A stretch of 64,000 nt of DNA from Rhizophagus irregularis (taxonomy: Eukaryota; Glomeromycota; Glomeromycetes; Glomerales; Glomeraceae), in the NCBI RefSeq assembly GCF_026210795.1, contig NC_089434.1, forward strand, positions 3,782,001 through 3,846,000, written 5' to 3'. Position 1 is the first letter of the stretch. Every line of letters begins with the position of its first letter. Position numbers and translations under genes: made by a program. A model generated the notes under the pieces. That model searched no databases, was not told where the DNA came from, and saw nothing but the letters and a program-made list of their open reading frames with translations. This document shows, piece after piece, positions 10,466-21,449 of this stretch.

Positions 10466-10563
10466 AATATATGAGGATAAAAATATATATAAAGCAGTGA
10501 AAATTCACAATAATAATAAAAGTTGGAAAATTGCTTATAATGAAATTTTGAAAATAATAAAGA

Positions 10564-11690
10564 ATGGAAGCTGACGAATATAATGAAATTGTTAAAAATA
10601 TTCATGAAAACCCAAAATTCAAATTGAAAAGAATCCAACTATATAAAGTGAAAGATGGTAAATTACTTAAAGTAATACAAAAATATGAAGTCAAAGGATT
10701 ACTATACATGATGCATAATCACAAATTATCAGCACATTTTGGAATAAAAGCAACCCAAAATAAAATACGAGAAAAGTATTGGTGGATTAAAATGATGAAA
10801 GATATTGAAAATTATGTTAAATTATATGATAGATTCCAAAGGAGGAATAAACCTCAAAAGAAAAATGAATTAAGCCCAATCAGCGTCAAAATCCCATTTT
10901 ATCAAATAGGAATTAATTTTGTAGAACCATTGCCTGCTACATCAATACATAATTGTAGCAATGGATTATTTTACTAAATGGCCAGAAGCAAGAGTGACTA
11001 AAAGTAAGGAATACAGCTGAAGAAGTAGTTAAATTTCTTTATGAAGATATTATATGTAAACATGGTTGTTCACAAAAAATAATTAGTGATGATAGATGCA
11101 AACATTTTGACAATAAGATGGTAGAATTATTAACTAAAAAGTTTGAAATAAAACATAATTTATCAACAAGTTATTATTCCTAAACTAATGGACTAGTAGA
11201 AAGATTTAATAAACACTATGTGAATTATTAGCTAAATTACAAAAAGATAAACAATGGGATGATACCTTTAGTATCAGAAATAAAACCCATTCTTTTACAA
11301 AAACTAAACCATTTATTTAGTATATAGACAAAAAGCTAATTTCATTGGAAAAGAAACCCAAACTACATAAAGATTAGACAAAATTATAGAAGAACTACCT
11401 TTTCAAAGAAACATAGCAAAAGGAGAAATTTTAAGATCTCAGAAGGAATATTATGATGGCAAAGGAAAAGGAAAAGAAGAATTTAAAATAGGTGATGAAG
11501 TATTAAAATATAATGCAGCACAGCAAAATTCTAAATCAAACAAGTTAAATGATAAATGGTCAGAACTATACTTAATACATGAAATATTGTTAAATGAATT
11601 TTACAAATTGAAAGAATTAGATGGAAAGATATTAAGAAATCCCACAAATGGAGAATTATTAAAGAAATATTTTATGAGAAAACTTAAATA
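10564..11690 (+). pseudogene. Ty3/gypsy integrase (broken)
   Basis: The first 137-codon frame contains the H2C2 region (MMHNHKLSAHFGIKATQNK) followed by KLYDRFQRRN, where both zinc cysteines of the usual C-x2-C are replaced (Y and F). The rve core follows in shifted frames: YFTKWPEARVTKSK, DIICKHGCSQKIISDD, KHFDNKMVELLTKKF and, after a TAA in place of Gln, TNGLVERFNK. The three catalytic acidic residues are recognisable (DYFTKWP, ISDD, VERFN). A C-terminal part (KIGDEVLKYN, LNDKWSELYLIHEI) ends in MRKLK and TAA at about 11690. Catalyses strand transfer of retroelement cDNA when intact. Multiple stops; dead. Confidence 0.8.
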
Positions 11691-11899
11691 AATATTTTAA
11701 TTAATTCGTATAATAAAAGCAAACATATAATTTGTTAAAGATAGAATATAAAATTTTATTAAATTTTAAAACTCCCAAAAGAAAGAGAGAAGAGTTATTG
11801 GAGTTTTTCAAAGCGAGATTTTCTTCTAAAAAAAAAAAAAAAAAAAAAAAATTTAGTAATTTAATATTAAAATATAATAAGAATAATAATATACCTTTG

Positions 11900-12231
11900 A
11901 GGTTAAGAAGTAATTGACCATAATTTAAATTGGAAGAATGAAGATTAGAGATGGTATCCTTGAATTTATCTTGTTCTTATTCAAGAGCTTTGACCTTCTC
12001 TTCCATCTCTTCAACCTGGTCTTGTAATTTCCAACCAGTATTTAGATATTGAAGGTTCTTTTCAAAGAGAGAATCATTTCGCTCTTTCATTTTAATTAGT
12101 TTCCATTGAGTCAAAGATAATTCACTTTAAAGAAATTCTACTTGCTCTGTTAAAAGAGAAAAAGAAAAAGAGAAGAGGAAATTCATACTATCAATTTCTA
12201 GTTAAAAACTAAGTGAATAAAATTGATAGTA
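11900..12231 (-). pseudogene. minus-strand coiled-coil relic and adjacent 12-bp hairpin
   Basis: Minus-strand codons from about 12150 read WKLIKMKERNDSLFEKNLQ, LNTGWKLQDQVEEMEEKVK, a heptad coiled coil resembling that at 9244-9579, with stops. Between it and the next transposon lies an exact 12-bp inverted repeat, TACTATCAATTT (12186-12197) and its complement (12220-12231). A 24-base poly-A lies at about 11828. Confidence 0.35.
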
Positions 12232-12268
12232 CAAAAGAGTACTACAGGGGAGTGCATTCAAGACTAAT

Positions 12269-12276
12269 CCTAGAGG
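12269..12276. repeat. left target-site duplication CCTAGAGG
   Basis: Identical 8 bases recur at 16130-16137 in direct orientation, just outside the inverted ends of the 12277-16129 element. Confidence 0.7.
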
Positions 12277-12379
12277 AGCATAGCGAACATCCCTATTTTA
12301 TCACAATTTTGGCGATCATTTGACGATCATTTGTTGATCACTTTTCAACTTTATCACATCGCTATAATTAAATTGATTA

Positions 12380-12700
12380 GCTTAAATTGAACGATTCTAC
12401 ATAATAATATTGATCAATATATACTCAAAATTTACAAACAGCATTTGAATTTACAATATATTGAATTTTATTAGAATCGCACTATTATTAGGCAACTTTT
12501 ACTAATAATAACTTTTAAAATGCCAATAATTAGCTTCAATCGGAAAATTTTACACAATAATACATGTTTAAATTTTACAAATAATTTTAGTATTGTTTTA
12601 ATTTACTATGTATTAAATTTTATTAGAGTTGTATTACTATTGAATAATATCTATTAGTAATAACTTTTAATAAAAATAAATAAATCTATTATAAATTTAA
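12380..12700. repeat. diverged two-copy tandem repeat inside the transposon
   Basis: TTTACAAACAGCATTTGAAT...ACTAATAATAACTTTTAA (about 12430-12520) is followed by a diverged copy TTTACAAATAATTTT...AGTAATAACTTTTAATA (about 12575-12675), period about 140 bp. Non-coding 3' flank of the transposon gene. Confidence 0.4.
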
Positions 12701-12704
12701 TAAA

Positions 12705-15508
12705 TTAATATAAATTATCATAATCTGACCATTTTTGATATAAAATTTCAAATTGGTTATCTATATTTTGTTCTACATTTTCCATAATATCTTGTATATT
12801 TTCATCAATATCCTCATTTATATTGTTATTTGCATCTTTTTCAATTAAAGGCTTCTCATTATCTTTTAGTAGTGTATTTAATCTTTCTGTTAAACTATTA
12901 ATATTTTTTTTTATTTCAGATGATAAATAATTAAAACAATGGTTACAATTACCATTATATAAAGTTAAACATTCTTTATGAAAGCCATGCCCACAAATTA
13001 AAATAACATTATTATTAGGTAAATCTATATTATTATTATTAGATAGCAAACATTTTTCTGCATCACAAAATTTATCCTTATCATCAGAAGGTTTGCTTTT
13101 TGTATTCCAAGCCAATGGAAGGGCCTTTATATCAACATTAATTTTAAAGGTTGGAAGTGCAAAACTTGGATACTTATTATTATTAACTTGATTTGTATTT
13201 CCTAAATTATGAAAAATTTCATCAAAAATAGAAAGCAAAAACAAGGAAACTTTTTTTTCTAAGTAATTTAATCTAACTTGAGAAATAACTGGATTTCTTG
13301 AATTAACAAAAGCTTCTTTAAAAGAAAGGTTGCTATTTTTTTCAACATCAATAATTTTGGCCTTTTGAATAATTTGTAATGCTGTATTTGATTCAGCAGT
13401 TTGACTTCTAATAGAACTATGAAAATTTTCTACAAAATAATCATTAAAAATTGGCAAATGATTTTTTAAAATATTAGCCATTGGATGATTATTTAATTTC
13501 CAATAAAACACATCGCTTAAAAACATAAGTGATGCTTTATTATAATTATGTCATCTTAATCTTTGAAATAATACCCAAATTCTTACAACACCTTCTAAAT
13601 ATCCTTCAAAATATCCACTTCTAAAGAGTATTGTATATATATCTAAAGTAAGTGGTATAGAATTATCTAATAAATCAATCATCATTCTATATTCCATATC
13701 TTTAGAATTTCCAAAACGATGCATAACAACATTTCGAATCTTTTTCCAACCATTAAATGTTAAATCTAAAATAAGATTAATTACAGTTTGTTTTGGTTTA
13801 TGAGATAATATTTTTTTTTCTCCAAATAAATCATGGTATAATTTTTCAAAAAAAAATGATAGGTTTGAAACAAAGTTTCTCTACTATTTAATGAAATATG
13901 AAGTGGACCAATTATAGGAATTAAACTCAATATTTGTTCTGAAATACCAGATTTATTTCCTTTATTAATTCTTAATGTTATAGCTCTTCTTATATTTACT
14001 TGTCCTGGCCAATCAGCAACTACTGGAATAACATAATTATCTAAATAATTATATTCATTTTCTGACCTTTCAAATACTTTGAATAAAATATCTAAACATT
14101 CTATATAATCTTTAGTACTATGCAATGAATGTAAGATAAAATCTACTAATTTGCTATTATTTAATGATCTTAATTCTTGGTGATTTTGAATTCGACTATC
14201 ATAATCATGAACATTAAGATTTTCAACTCTATTTTCATAAGAATCTTCAATTAAGAATTGTTTCCATAATTCATTTTGTTCATAATAACTTTTACCTATT
14301 TGCTTCATAAAAAAATCCTCAAAATTTTTAATAATTAATTTAAAGTCAATCCCTTTAGGATTATGTATTAAAATATTATTTGAACAATATGGTATTGCTG
14401 CTATATTAGAATTAGAATTTAATAAAATTGTAACAAAATGAAATATATTATGTGTTTCTAATAATGTTGGCTTATTACGACGATGAATATTATGATAATC
14501 ATCAATATTTAAAATAAATATTTTTTCTATATTTTGCAAGCAGTAAATATCAACAGTTTGCTGATGCTCATTTGAAATAAGATTTTTTTGACGATCTACT
14601 GTCATTCTTCTTATTGAAAATCCTATATTTGCTAATGTATCAATAGATGATGATGATGCACCAGAAGTTTGTAAATATGATCCAATATCAGCTTTAATAC
14701 TATTAATATATTTATTATTAATACTGGCCAAAAAATAACATAAAGAAACTAATTTTTTCTTGTTATTTTCATTTGTTTTATCAGATTTAGTATGGGGATT
14801 AGTACCAATATATAATTCATCAAAAAAACCAACCAAATCTTTATCAGCTGCTTCTAACATTATTTTAAAAGTTGTTGGTTCATAAATAGGCTTTTGATTT
14901 AATTTATGTTGATTATGATAAAGAATATTGGACATTTTTATTATCTTATCACTTAAACTAACTTCATTTGGAATTGTCATATGCTCTAAAATTTCTTGAA
15001 AATCCAATTCAAGTTGTTTTAATTCTTCTCCACTATAAAAAACATCATTTCTTAATATATAAGAATAATTACCAACTTGTAGAATTTTATCATCATTTTG
15101 TTTTTTTTTTGAAATAGGTGCTTTATATTCTTCAGTTTGTAAATATTCAGGATCCTTATCAGTTTTTTTCCTACACATGCTACAAATTTCTGCAAACTCA
15201 TCTAATCCTAATACTTCAATTAACCTCTTTGGAACTTTTTCAAGATTAAGTTTTTTTGATTGTTTATTGCCTTTTGATTGTGTTTTATATAGTTCATGTT
15301 TTGGATGAGAACAAGATTTATTATATCCAAGATTATGAGTTTCATTAATGACATATCTATTATAATGAGTTTGACATAGTTTCATGCCAACTAAAACAAT
15401 TTCTTTCATTGTTACTGGAATATCTATGTTTTCAGTAATTATTCTAATTCTTCCCTTGCAGTCAGTAGAATGAAATTTACAAACATTTAATATGTTTTCT
15501 GTTTCCAT
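12705..15508 (-). pseudogene. large zinc-finger/RING protein, putative transposase, broken by one frameshift and one stop
   Basis: Starts METENILNVCKFHSTDC at 15508. Residues 1-575 run without a stop: an N-terminal Cys/His cluster (CKFHSTDC, CQTHYNR, CSHPKH, CSMCRKK; residues 10-110) and a long alpha/beta region. That region has IFILNIDDYHNIHRRNKP, VVADWPGQVNIRRA and LSLIPIIGPLHISLN. A one-base indel in a run of eight T/A near 13855 shifts the frame. The continuation reads LYHDLFGEKK, SGYFEGYLEGVVRIW, then a TGA for Arg near 13550, then FLSDVFYWKLNNHP in the 273-codon frame ending at 12705. That frame has ENFHSSIRSQT and a C-terminal RING-H2-like finger (CDAEKC, CGHGFHKEC, CNHC). The layout recalls DUF6589-type fungal proteins (D...PG..., GLxH), a weak inference. 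As the only gene inside the TIRs it is the likely transposase. Confidence 0.6.
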
Positions 15509-15539
15509 TTTTTAATTTAAATTTTTAAATGATTTATTT

Positions 15540-16060
15540 TTCAAAAATAAAGAGTTTTCTTACAAATCTTAAGCTATTTATAAAAAAAATTAAAAAAAAT
15601 TAACAATAAATTTAGTTATATAATTTTATTTGTTATCAATATTCATAAAAAAAGTCCGAAAATTAATGTTTTCATATCCAAAGTTAACTACCCAGCCGAA
15701 AATAGGCTAAATTTTTAATAATTAGAAAAATTAAAAAATAATTGATGATGTTGCAACACCCAGTGATCAGAATTTAACGATTTATAGCTTGTTGGATTCA
15801 TCTCATCAAGACGAACATTTTGATAGTAATTTCATAAATATTTATGCAAAATTGATTGAGAAATGATATTTTGAAAATTTCTATTTATTATATAAATTAT
15901 AGTATTATAATTGCAAATACAATTTTATTCATAACTTTTGTGTTACCAAAAATTATACTTGGTTACTTCGGCCATTAATTTTAAAGCAGTTAAACTATGG
16001 GCTATAAAAGTTTCAAGTTTCGCCCGAACTTCTGTGGCTTCGCCCGAAGCCTTAAAGTCC
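15540..16060. other. 5' flank of the transposon gene, non-coding
   Basis: AT-rich upstream region within the element. A CGCCCGAACTTC...CGCCCGAAGCC direct repeat lies at 16021-16050, near the right inverted end. Confidence 0.4.
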
Positions 16061-16129
16061 GATATCACCTAATTTACTATATGATCGGCAAATGATCGAC
16101 AAGGTGATATAAGCATGTTCGCTATGCTT

Positions 16130-16137
16130 CCTAGAGG
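16130..16137. repeat. right target-site duplication CCTAGAGG
   Basis: Direct copy of 12269-12276. Confidence 0.7.
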
Positions 16138-16361
16138 TATAAAAACCCCATCTACAGGCCAAAAGATCAACCATTAAAGAACTAGAACATAAGTACTCTG
16201 TGATAAGGTATTTCAGCTTCTTTTTTTAATATATTTGAAAGGAAAATTTAATGTAACTTTGAGAAACCAGTAATAGTAGGTACAGAAACTATTTACTTTA
16301 AATTTTGTAGTTGCTTTTATATTATAATTTGAATAATAATCTCAAAGATGTTAATTGTTAC

Positions 16362-16740
16362 AAGAATTTATATGTTAAAATACCACTTCATCTTAGTGAA
16401 TCTGTTATTATTAGGGTTCAGCCAGATAATAGCATTATTTGATTGGTGGAAATTAACTTTCAAGTGTAAGATATGTTTTCTAGGAGTTGCTTCTTCATGT
16501 GTATGTATAGTTTCATTAATATCTTGAATTACGAATTGAATTGATTCATTATTTAAAATCTGCTAAATAAATTTTTTAGACAACATTTGAAGTAAGATCC
16601 GTGCATCTATTAAGGAGTAGTATATTGGCTTATTTATAGTTTTTAGCATTTTTAATATATTGGCTAGTGATTAATATGATGCATGATCTTGAATTTTAAG
16701 TTTAGCTATATTAAATACGAGTATATTTTCTTCTGTATCA
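16362..16740 (-). pseudogene. degenerate coding remnant, family not recognised
   Basis: One minus-strand frame with only two stops reads DTEENILVFNIAKLKIQDHA, SLANILKMLKTINKP, YYSLIDARILLQMLSKKF, NESIQFVIQDINETIHTHEE, ATPRKHILHLKVNFHQSN and WYFNI. The composition is protein-like throughout, unlike neighbouring frames. Possibly part of the LINE remnants that follow on the same strand at 19-23 kb. No motif supports a function. Confidence 0.35.
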
Positions 16741-16812
16741 TAAGGATTATAAATCCTTTTGAATGTAGTGGCAGAAAATTTTCAATCTCTATTGAAATAT
16801 CAATCAAAATTA

Positions 16813-16903
16813 AAATTTCAAATAATTAAGATATTGATAAATATTGAAAATATTGAAATTTCAAATAATTAAGATATTGATAAATATTGAAAATATTGAA
16901 ATT
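16813..16903. repeat. 43-bp tandem duplication
   Basis: AAATTTCAAATAATTAAGAT... repeated exactly with period 43, 2.1 copies. Confidence 0.8.
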
Positions 16904-18987
16904 AGTAACAAATGTTCATATGAATTATAAAATCCTTTTGAGTGTGAATGACAAGCAATCTATATTATGATATAAATCAAAATTCCAATGAACTTTACCA
17001 ATGTTTATATTACTAATATTCATAAATTATCCAGTTCTATAATGTTTTTTAATTTTAAATATTCCAGTTCCATTTTAGTTCTTTTCTGAAGATTTTGCAG
17101 TGGATTTAAATTTTTTTGTATTCTTATTACTAAATTAATCCAGATTTTGTATCAATGTTGAGATTAAGTTGTTGATACATATTATAATATAATCACCATT
17201 CAAAGTATTCTCCAAATATTAAACTAAAAATTTTAGCTTGATAGTATAATATGGTGTGGTGAAAAATAAATCACTTATAAATATATATATATAAAACTAT
17301 TTTTTTTTTTTGAAATTACAGATATAAATTCAGTCAAGATATAAGTCTTATATATTTTCTAATGATAACAAGCAGATTTTTTAAATAATTATTTATATAG
17401 AATTTTGAAATATTAAACCTAATTTTTGTAATTAGGTATTTTCATCTAAGCTTTGCTTATTAAATTTTAATATCCTATCACATTCAAACATCTGGTATCA
17501 CTAAGTAAATCCTATCAATTATTATAATATTAGCAATTTTAGTTGTATAATTTAATTTTAAACCATAAAGTCTACTTATTTCTTAGCCCACTATGATTAC
17601 TTAAAAAATGTACTTATGGAAAATTTGAAAAAGATAGTGACTATTGAATAAGAGCCATATGAAGTAATGAGAAGTACTTCTATGAGCGCAGTTGCCACTA
17701 GAGTATTGTATTGAGTGATGATTTCTACTTGTACTATTTTGTATTGTCTTCTGTTTTATAAAATAAAATTTTTTTAAAAGTATTTCAAAGTTTATATTTT
17801 TTTCTTTGAAATACTAGACCTAATTTTTGTTATTAGGTAGTATTGTTATTTTAATTAAATTAATCCATCATCTGGAATTTTTTTATCAAGTTTAATAGTT
17901 GATATTTGCAATTAAAGTTATTAATAATATAATAATATAAGTCTAAAAAAATCTGTTTTCTAAAAAGTTATGATGATTTCATTTCTAGTAAAAATAAATT
18001 ACTTATAAATATATAGTTTATTTTAAAATTGCAGTTTTTTGAACTTTTTGAAATTAGACTTCCAATAATAGTAATCAAAGAGAAAAGGTCAAAAGTTATG
18101 AATTATCATTTTTAATTTCTATCCATTCTTTTTTAATCAATATTTTTTAAAAAATAATTATTTTACTGATTTAATATAATTTTGTAATACTAAACCTAAA
18201 TTATGTAATTAGGTTTATTTTATCTAGCCTTGCTCATTAAATTTTAATATCTTATCATCTAGTATTACTAGGTAAATTCTTATAATTTTAAGTTTTAAAC
18301 CATAATAAAATTTTTTATTATATAGCCCTCTATAGTTTTTTATAAAATGTATTTTATTGTTCATGTGCCTTTAGAATAAGAGTCATAAGAATCAGGATTG
18401 TGGTTTAAACCATAATTCTTAGCCCAAAAGTTAAACCATCATAGTACTTTGTTGGGGATAGTGCATAGTCAGCATCTTGGATGACGTGCCATGGTGAATA
18501 ACATGATTTTTGTTCATTCTTTGTTGATGAGTGACAAAGGTTTTGAAAAAAAGGTCCCTCCCTCTCATAAATGTTTTTATTATACAGTATGTGTTTCTTT
18601 AGAAAGGAATCGGCAGTTGTTATAAGGTATTGAAAGCATTAAGTAGTGGTTTTTATTTTAACTATTTTGTATTGCCTTCTGTTTTATATAAGTAAAGTTT
18701 TTTCAAAGTATTTCAAACTAATATAATTTTAAACTTTGAAATACTAACCCTAATTTTTGTAATTAATTAGCATTATTTTAAGATTTACCAAATTTTTATT
18801 AACTTAACCTGATTAAATATTTTGTCTGTTGAAATGCTATATTGTTTAATAATAAATATATTTATATTTACTAATTAATGATAAAATAATTTTTTTTTAT
18901 AATATATTGTTTTTCTAATTAAGGTAATCCATTATTTGTTAAATATATAAGACATCTGTTTATCAGTTGGTTTCTTACAAAGAATCA

Positions 18988-19324
18988 TCAATTGACAACA
19001 GTTGTTAACTTCCTCTTTAATTTAATCAAAAACATGTTTCTTTTTGTTGTATGCATTAAACCAAACCCCACGACACTTCTCTCTAAACACATATTGTGCT
19101 CTAGAAGACTGCACACTCCTTCTTCAAGTCCATCAATCGTTTCAGTTTGCCTAATAATTAATGCTTGGGCATTCCACAATTTCCTTTGTTCTACAGCCCA
19201 AAATCATAATGTGCTTGAACTTGAAGCTTGTTTAAGAATCCCAAATTCATTTAAGTTCACAATTTCTTCTCAAAGATCTTTATTCTCCTTTTTAACCTTC
19301 ATAAGATCCTCTATTGAAAAATAA
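18988..19324 (-). pseudogene. minus-strand coiled-coil relic
   Basis: Minus-strand codons read SIEDLMKVKKENKDL, EEIVNLNEFGILKQA and LWNAQALIIRQTETIDGLEE, GVCSLLEHNMCLERSVVG; part is in a second frame. Coiled-coil character and the phrase MNAQ/WNAQ near the end resemble the 9244-9579 segment, so both probably come from one retroelement family. Interrupts the repeat array. Confidence 0.35.
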
Positions 19325-19499
19325 AAATGGTCATTTTTACAGACTGGTTTTAACAGTGCCATTATTCTTATTTCTTTATATTCTTTCACTGAACTTAGAA
19401 CATTGATTGAGTTTATTTCTGAAATCAGTTAAGAATTTACGAGTTCTTTTTAAATAGCCTTTAGCTTTACTAGTATAAATTTTTACTCACAAAATTTTT

Positions 19500-19745
19500 G
19501 CAATTAAATCGTCAAGAGCTTTACTACACAGATGATTTGATTGTATTCATAATTAAAAATATAAGAGACAATATAATATGAGTTACTGTCATCTGTATGG
19601 GCTAAATTAATCCAGATTTCAAAGTTAATGGCTGATTTCATGCCACTTATAAAAAAACAAACACTTAATTCTTCAAAACAATCAAGAAGATGTCAATCAT
19701 AACCAGCTACTTCTAATAATCTGTAAATATATGGTGTTCACTAAA
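19500..19745 (-). pseudogene. degenerate coding remnant upstream of the coiled coil
   Basis: Minus-strand codons read NTIYLQIIRSSW and, after a shift, LDCFEELSVCFFISGMKSAI, FEIWINLAHTDDSNSYYIVS. Protein-like but unrecognised. Position upstream of the coiled-coil piece on the same strand suggests the same Gag-like polyprotein. Confidence 0.3.
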
Positions 19746-20699
19746 GCATTAGATCCATATTAGATAATGATATTAAAGGGTAAAATTGTGAAATTAATAA
19801 TTTTGCCTAAAAAATTTGTATCTAAAAAATTTAGTTTAAAAAATATAATATGGCGGTGATTTCACTTCTAGTAAGAAATAAATTACTCATGAATATATAA
19901 ATAATATAATGTGCCCTTTTTCATCTGTTTACACACCTTATCAGATAGGATAATTTCACATCCAAGATCCATGCGTTAAACCTCACACATTAACAGTAGC
20001 AATGTTAAGATAGGGATATTCTTTAGTTTTTTGTTTAAAATCTGCCTTTTTCTTTTCGGTAGCCTTCAAGTAGTAAAATAAATATTTTGTTTTTAAATTG
20101 CAGATATAAACAATAACTTGGTAAAATAATATTTCAAAATTATTTAATGTGAAACTTTGAAATACTAAACTTAATTTTTGTAATTAGGTTTATTCTGTCT
20201 AGTCTTGCTTATTAAACTTTAATATATTATGATCATATTTAAGCATCTGGCATTACTAGAAAAATCCTATCAATTGTAATATTTAAACCACAATAAGTCA
20301 TAATAATTATATTTCTCTTTTAGCTCATTTACAAGTTCTTTATATAAAATATATTGTACCTAGTTATAGGAATAAGAAAGTAATGAGAAGTACTTCCATA
20401 ATCAGCTGTAGTGTTGTTGGAGAAATTGTCATAGTATATAAAGAACATTGAGTGGTGTTTCACTTTTTCTATCTTCTTTTTCATTATATAAAATAAAGTT
20501 TCTTTAAAGTATTTCAAAATTGATATTATTTTAAATTTTGAAATACTAAACCTGATTTTTGTAATTAGGTTTATTGCTTATTACTTAGTCCTTCTATAGG
20601 TTCTTTGAACAAGTGATCTAAAAGTGCTTTATAATCAGTATAAAAAAAAAGAAGAGGTGATAAATTGAATGAAAGTGTGAATTGTATGTGGTAATAGTT

Positions 20700-21228
20700 T
20701 TTGATTGCAAAATTGGTAGTCAATTTTTTGATATAAGTAATGCTGGCATGTTGTCTGTTGCATGATATTTAGCTAGATCATCAATTAAGCCATGTGCTTT
20801 TATAGTCTAAATAGCTTGTAGTTTCATTCTGATTTTGTCTTTTAGTCTATAATTAAAGTCTCCTATTATGATTCCTAGAGTGCTACCACAATAGTTTAGA
20901 GTATTCTTTCTATCATTTGTTTTTAATTCATAGAAATCTTTGTGAATTGGCAAAAAGGTAGCAACACATGATATTTAGATGTTTATTTTTCTTGAATCCT
21001 AATATGATGTTGAGTAAATAACCAACAGCCATAGGTATTAAGAAATTAGGAATTAATAAGGAGTATTTCCATAATCCATAATCCAGTCCTGCTATAGTTA
21101 CTTCCTAGTTTATTAGACATTTTTTGAGATCTCATTTTTATCTCTGATAGTGTATAGAAGGCATTGAGTTTTTTAGTTAAGTATGCCTCCCCTGGTATAT
21201 TAATAATATTCTTATCATTCTTATCCAT
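20700..21228 (-). pseudogene. LINE endonuclease (EEP fold) fragment
   Basis: On the minus strand the segment reads from MDKNDKNIINIPGEAYLTKK (21228) through HVLLPFCQFTKISMN, QMIERIL to GIIIGDFNYRLKDKI at about 20845-20885. GDFN is the metal/phosphate-binding motif of the endonuclease/exonuclease/phosphatase fold that opens LINE ORF2 proteins. Then comes HGLIDDLAKYHA. Several stops and shifts. No reverse transcriptase follows. Same class as the plus-strand LINE at 36.6-38.1 kb, though too decayed to call the same family. Confidence 0.5.
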
Positions 21229-21449
21229 ACAATAAAATAAAAAATAAAAAATGTATTAAAGAAAAAAATATATATTTAATAAGTGGTAATTTGGTTGATA
21301 TTTTTTTATCATAAATGTGAAAGAAATGGAAGTAGTTTTTAATTTTACTATTTATATAATTTTCTATTTTCAAAGTATTTAATTCAAACCTTTTAAAATA
21401 CTTAACCTAATTTTTGTAGTTAGGTAGTATTATTCTTTTAATATTTAAA

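Larger units (their letters stand above)
12277..16129 (-). mobile_element. candidate TIR DNA transposon, 3.85 kb, 8-bp TSD
   Basis: The left end reads AGCATAGCGAACAT followed by TTTATCACA, GGCGATCATTTGACGATCAT and TTGTTGATCAC. The right end, reverse-complemented, reads AAGCATAGCGAACAT, then TTATATCACC, GTCGATCATTTGCCGATCAT. So 14 terminal bases are identical, and subterminal CGATCATTTG words recur in matching order. Direct CCTAGAGG copies flank both ends; one extra base lies next to the right copy. Between the ends there is only one gene, on the minus strand (12705-15508). An 8-bp duplication is typical of hAT and KDZ-type elements, but the encoded protein shows no recognised hAT signature. 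The family is therefore unassigned. Confidence 0.65.
17400..21440. repeat. dispersed tandem-like array with recurring TTTGAAATACTAAACCTAAT core
   Basis: The core TTTGAAATACTAAACCTAAT plus TTTTGTAATTAGGT occurs at about 17405, 17804, 18182, 18735, 20156, 20537 and 21392, always in the same orientation. Two types alternate. Type A is followed by TATCTAGCCTTGCTTATTAA (17405, 18182, 20156). Type B is preceded by AAGTATTTCAAA, giving a short hairpin with the core, and followed by an AGTATTATT-like sequence (17804, 18735, 21392). A shared upstream word GAAGTACTTC plus TTTTGTATTG..TTCTGTTTTAT precedes type B. The A-to-A distance is about 780 bp where undisturbed; other material interrupts between 18.78 and 20.1 kb. 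Confidence 0.65.

Noticed and set aside
11690-12240. 3' LTR of the Ty3-like element
   Set aside because: A purine-rich stretch follows the integrase stop, but no matching direct repeat was found upstream, so LTRs cannot be assigned.
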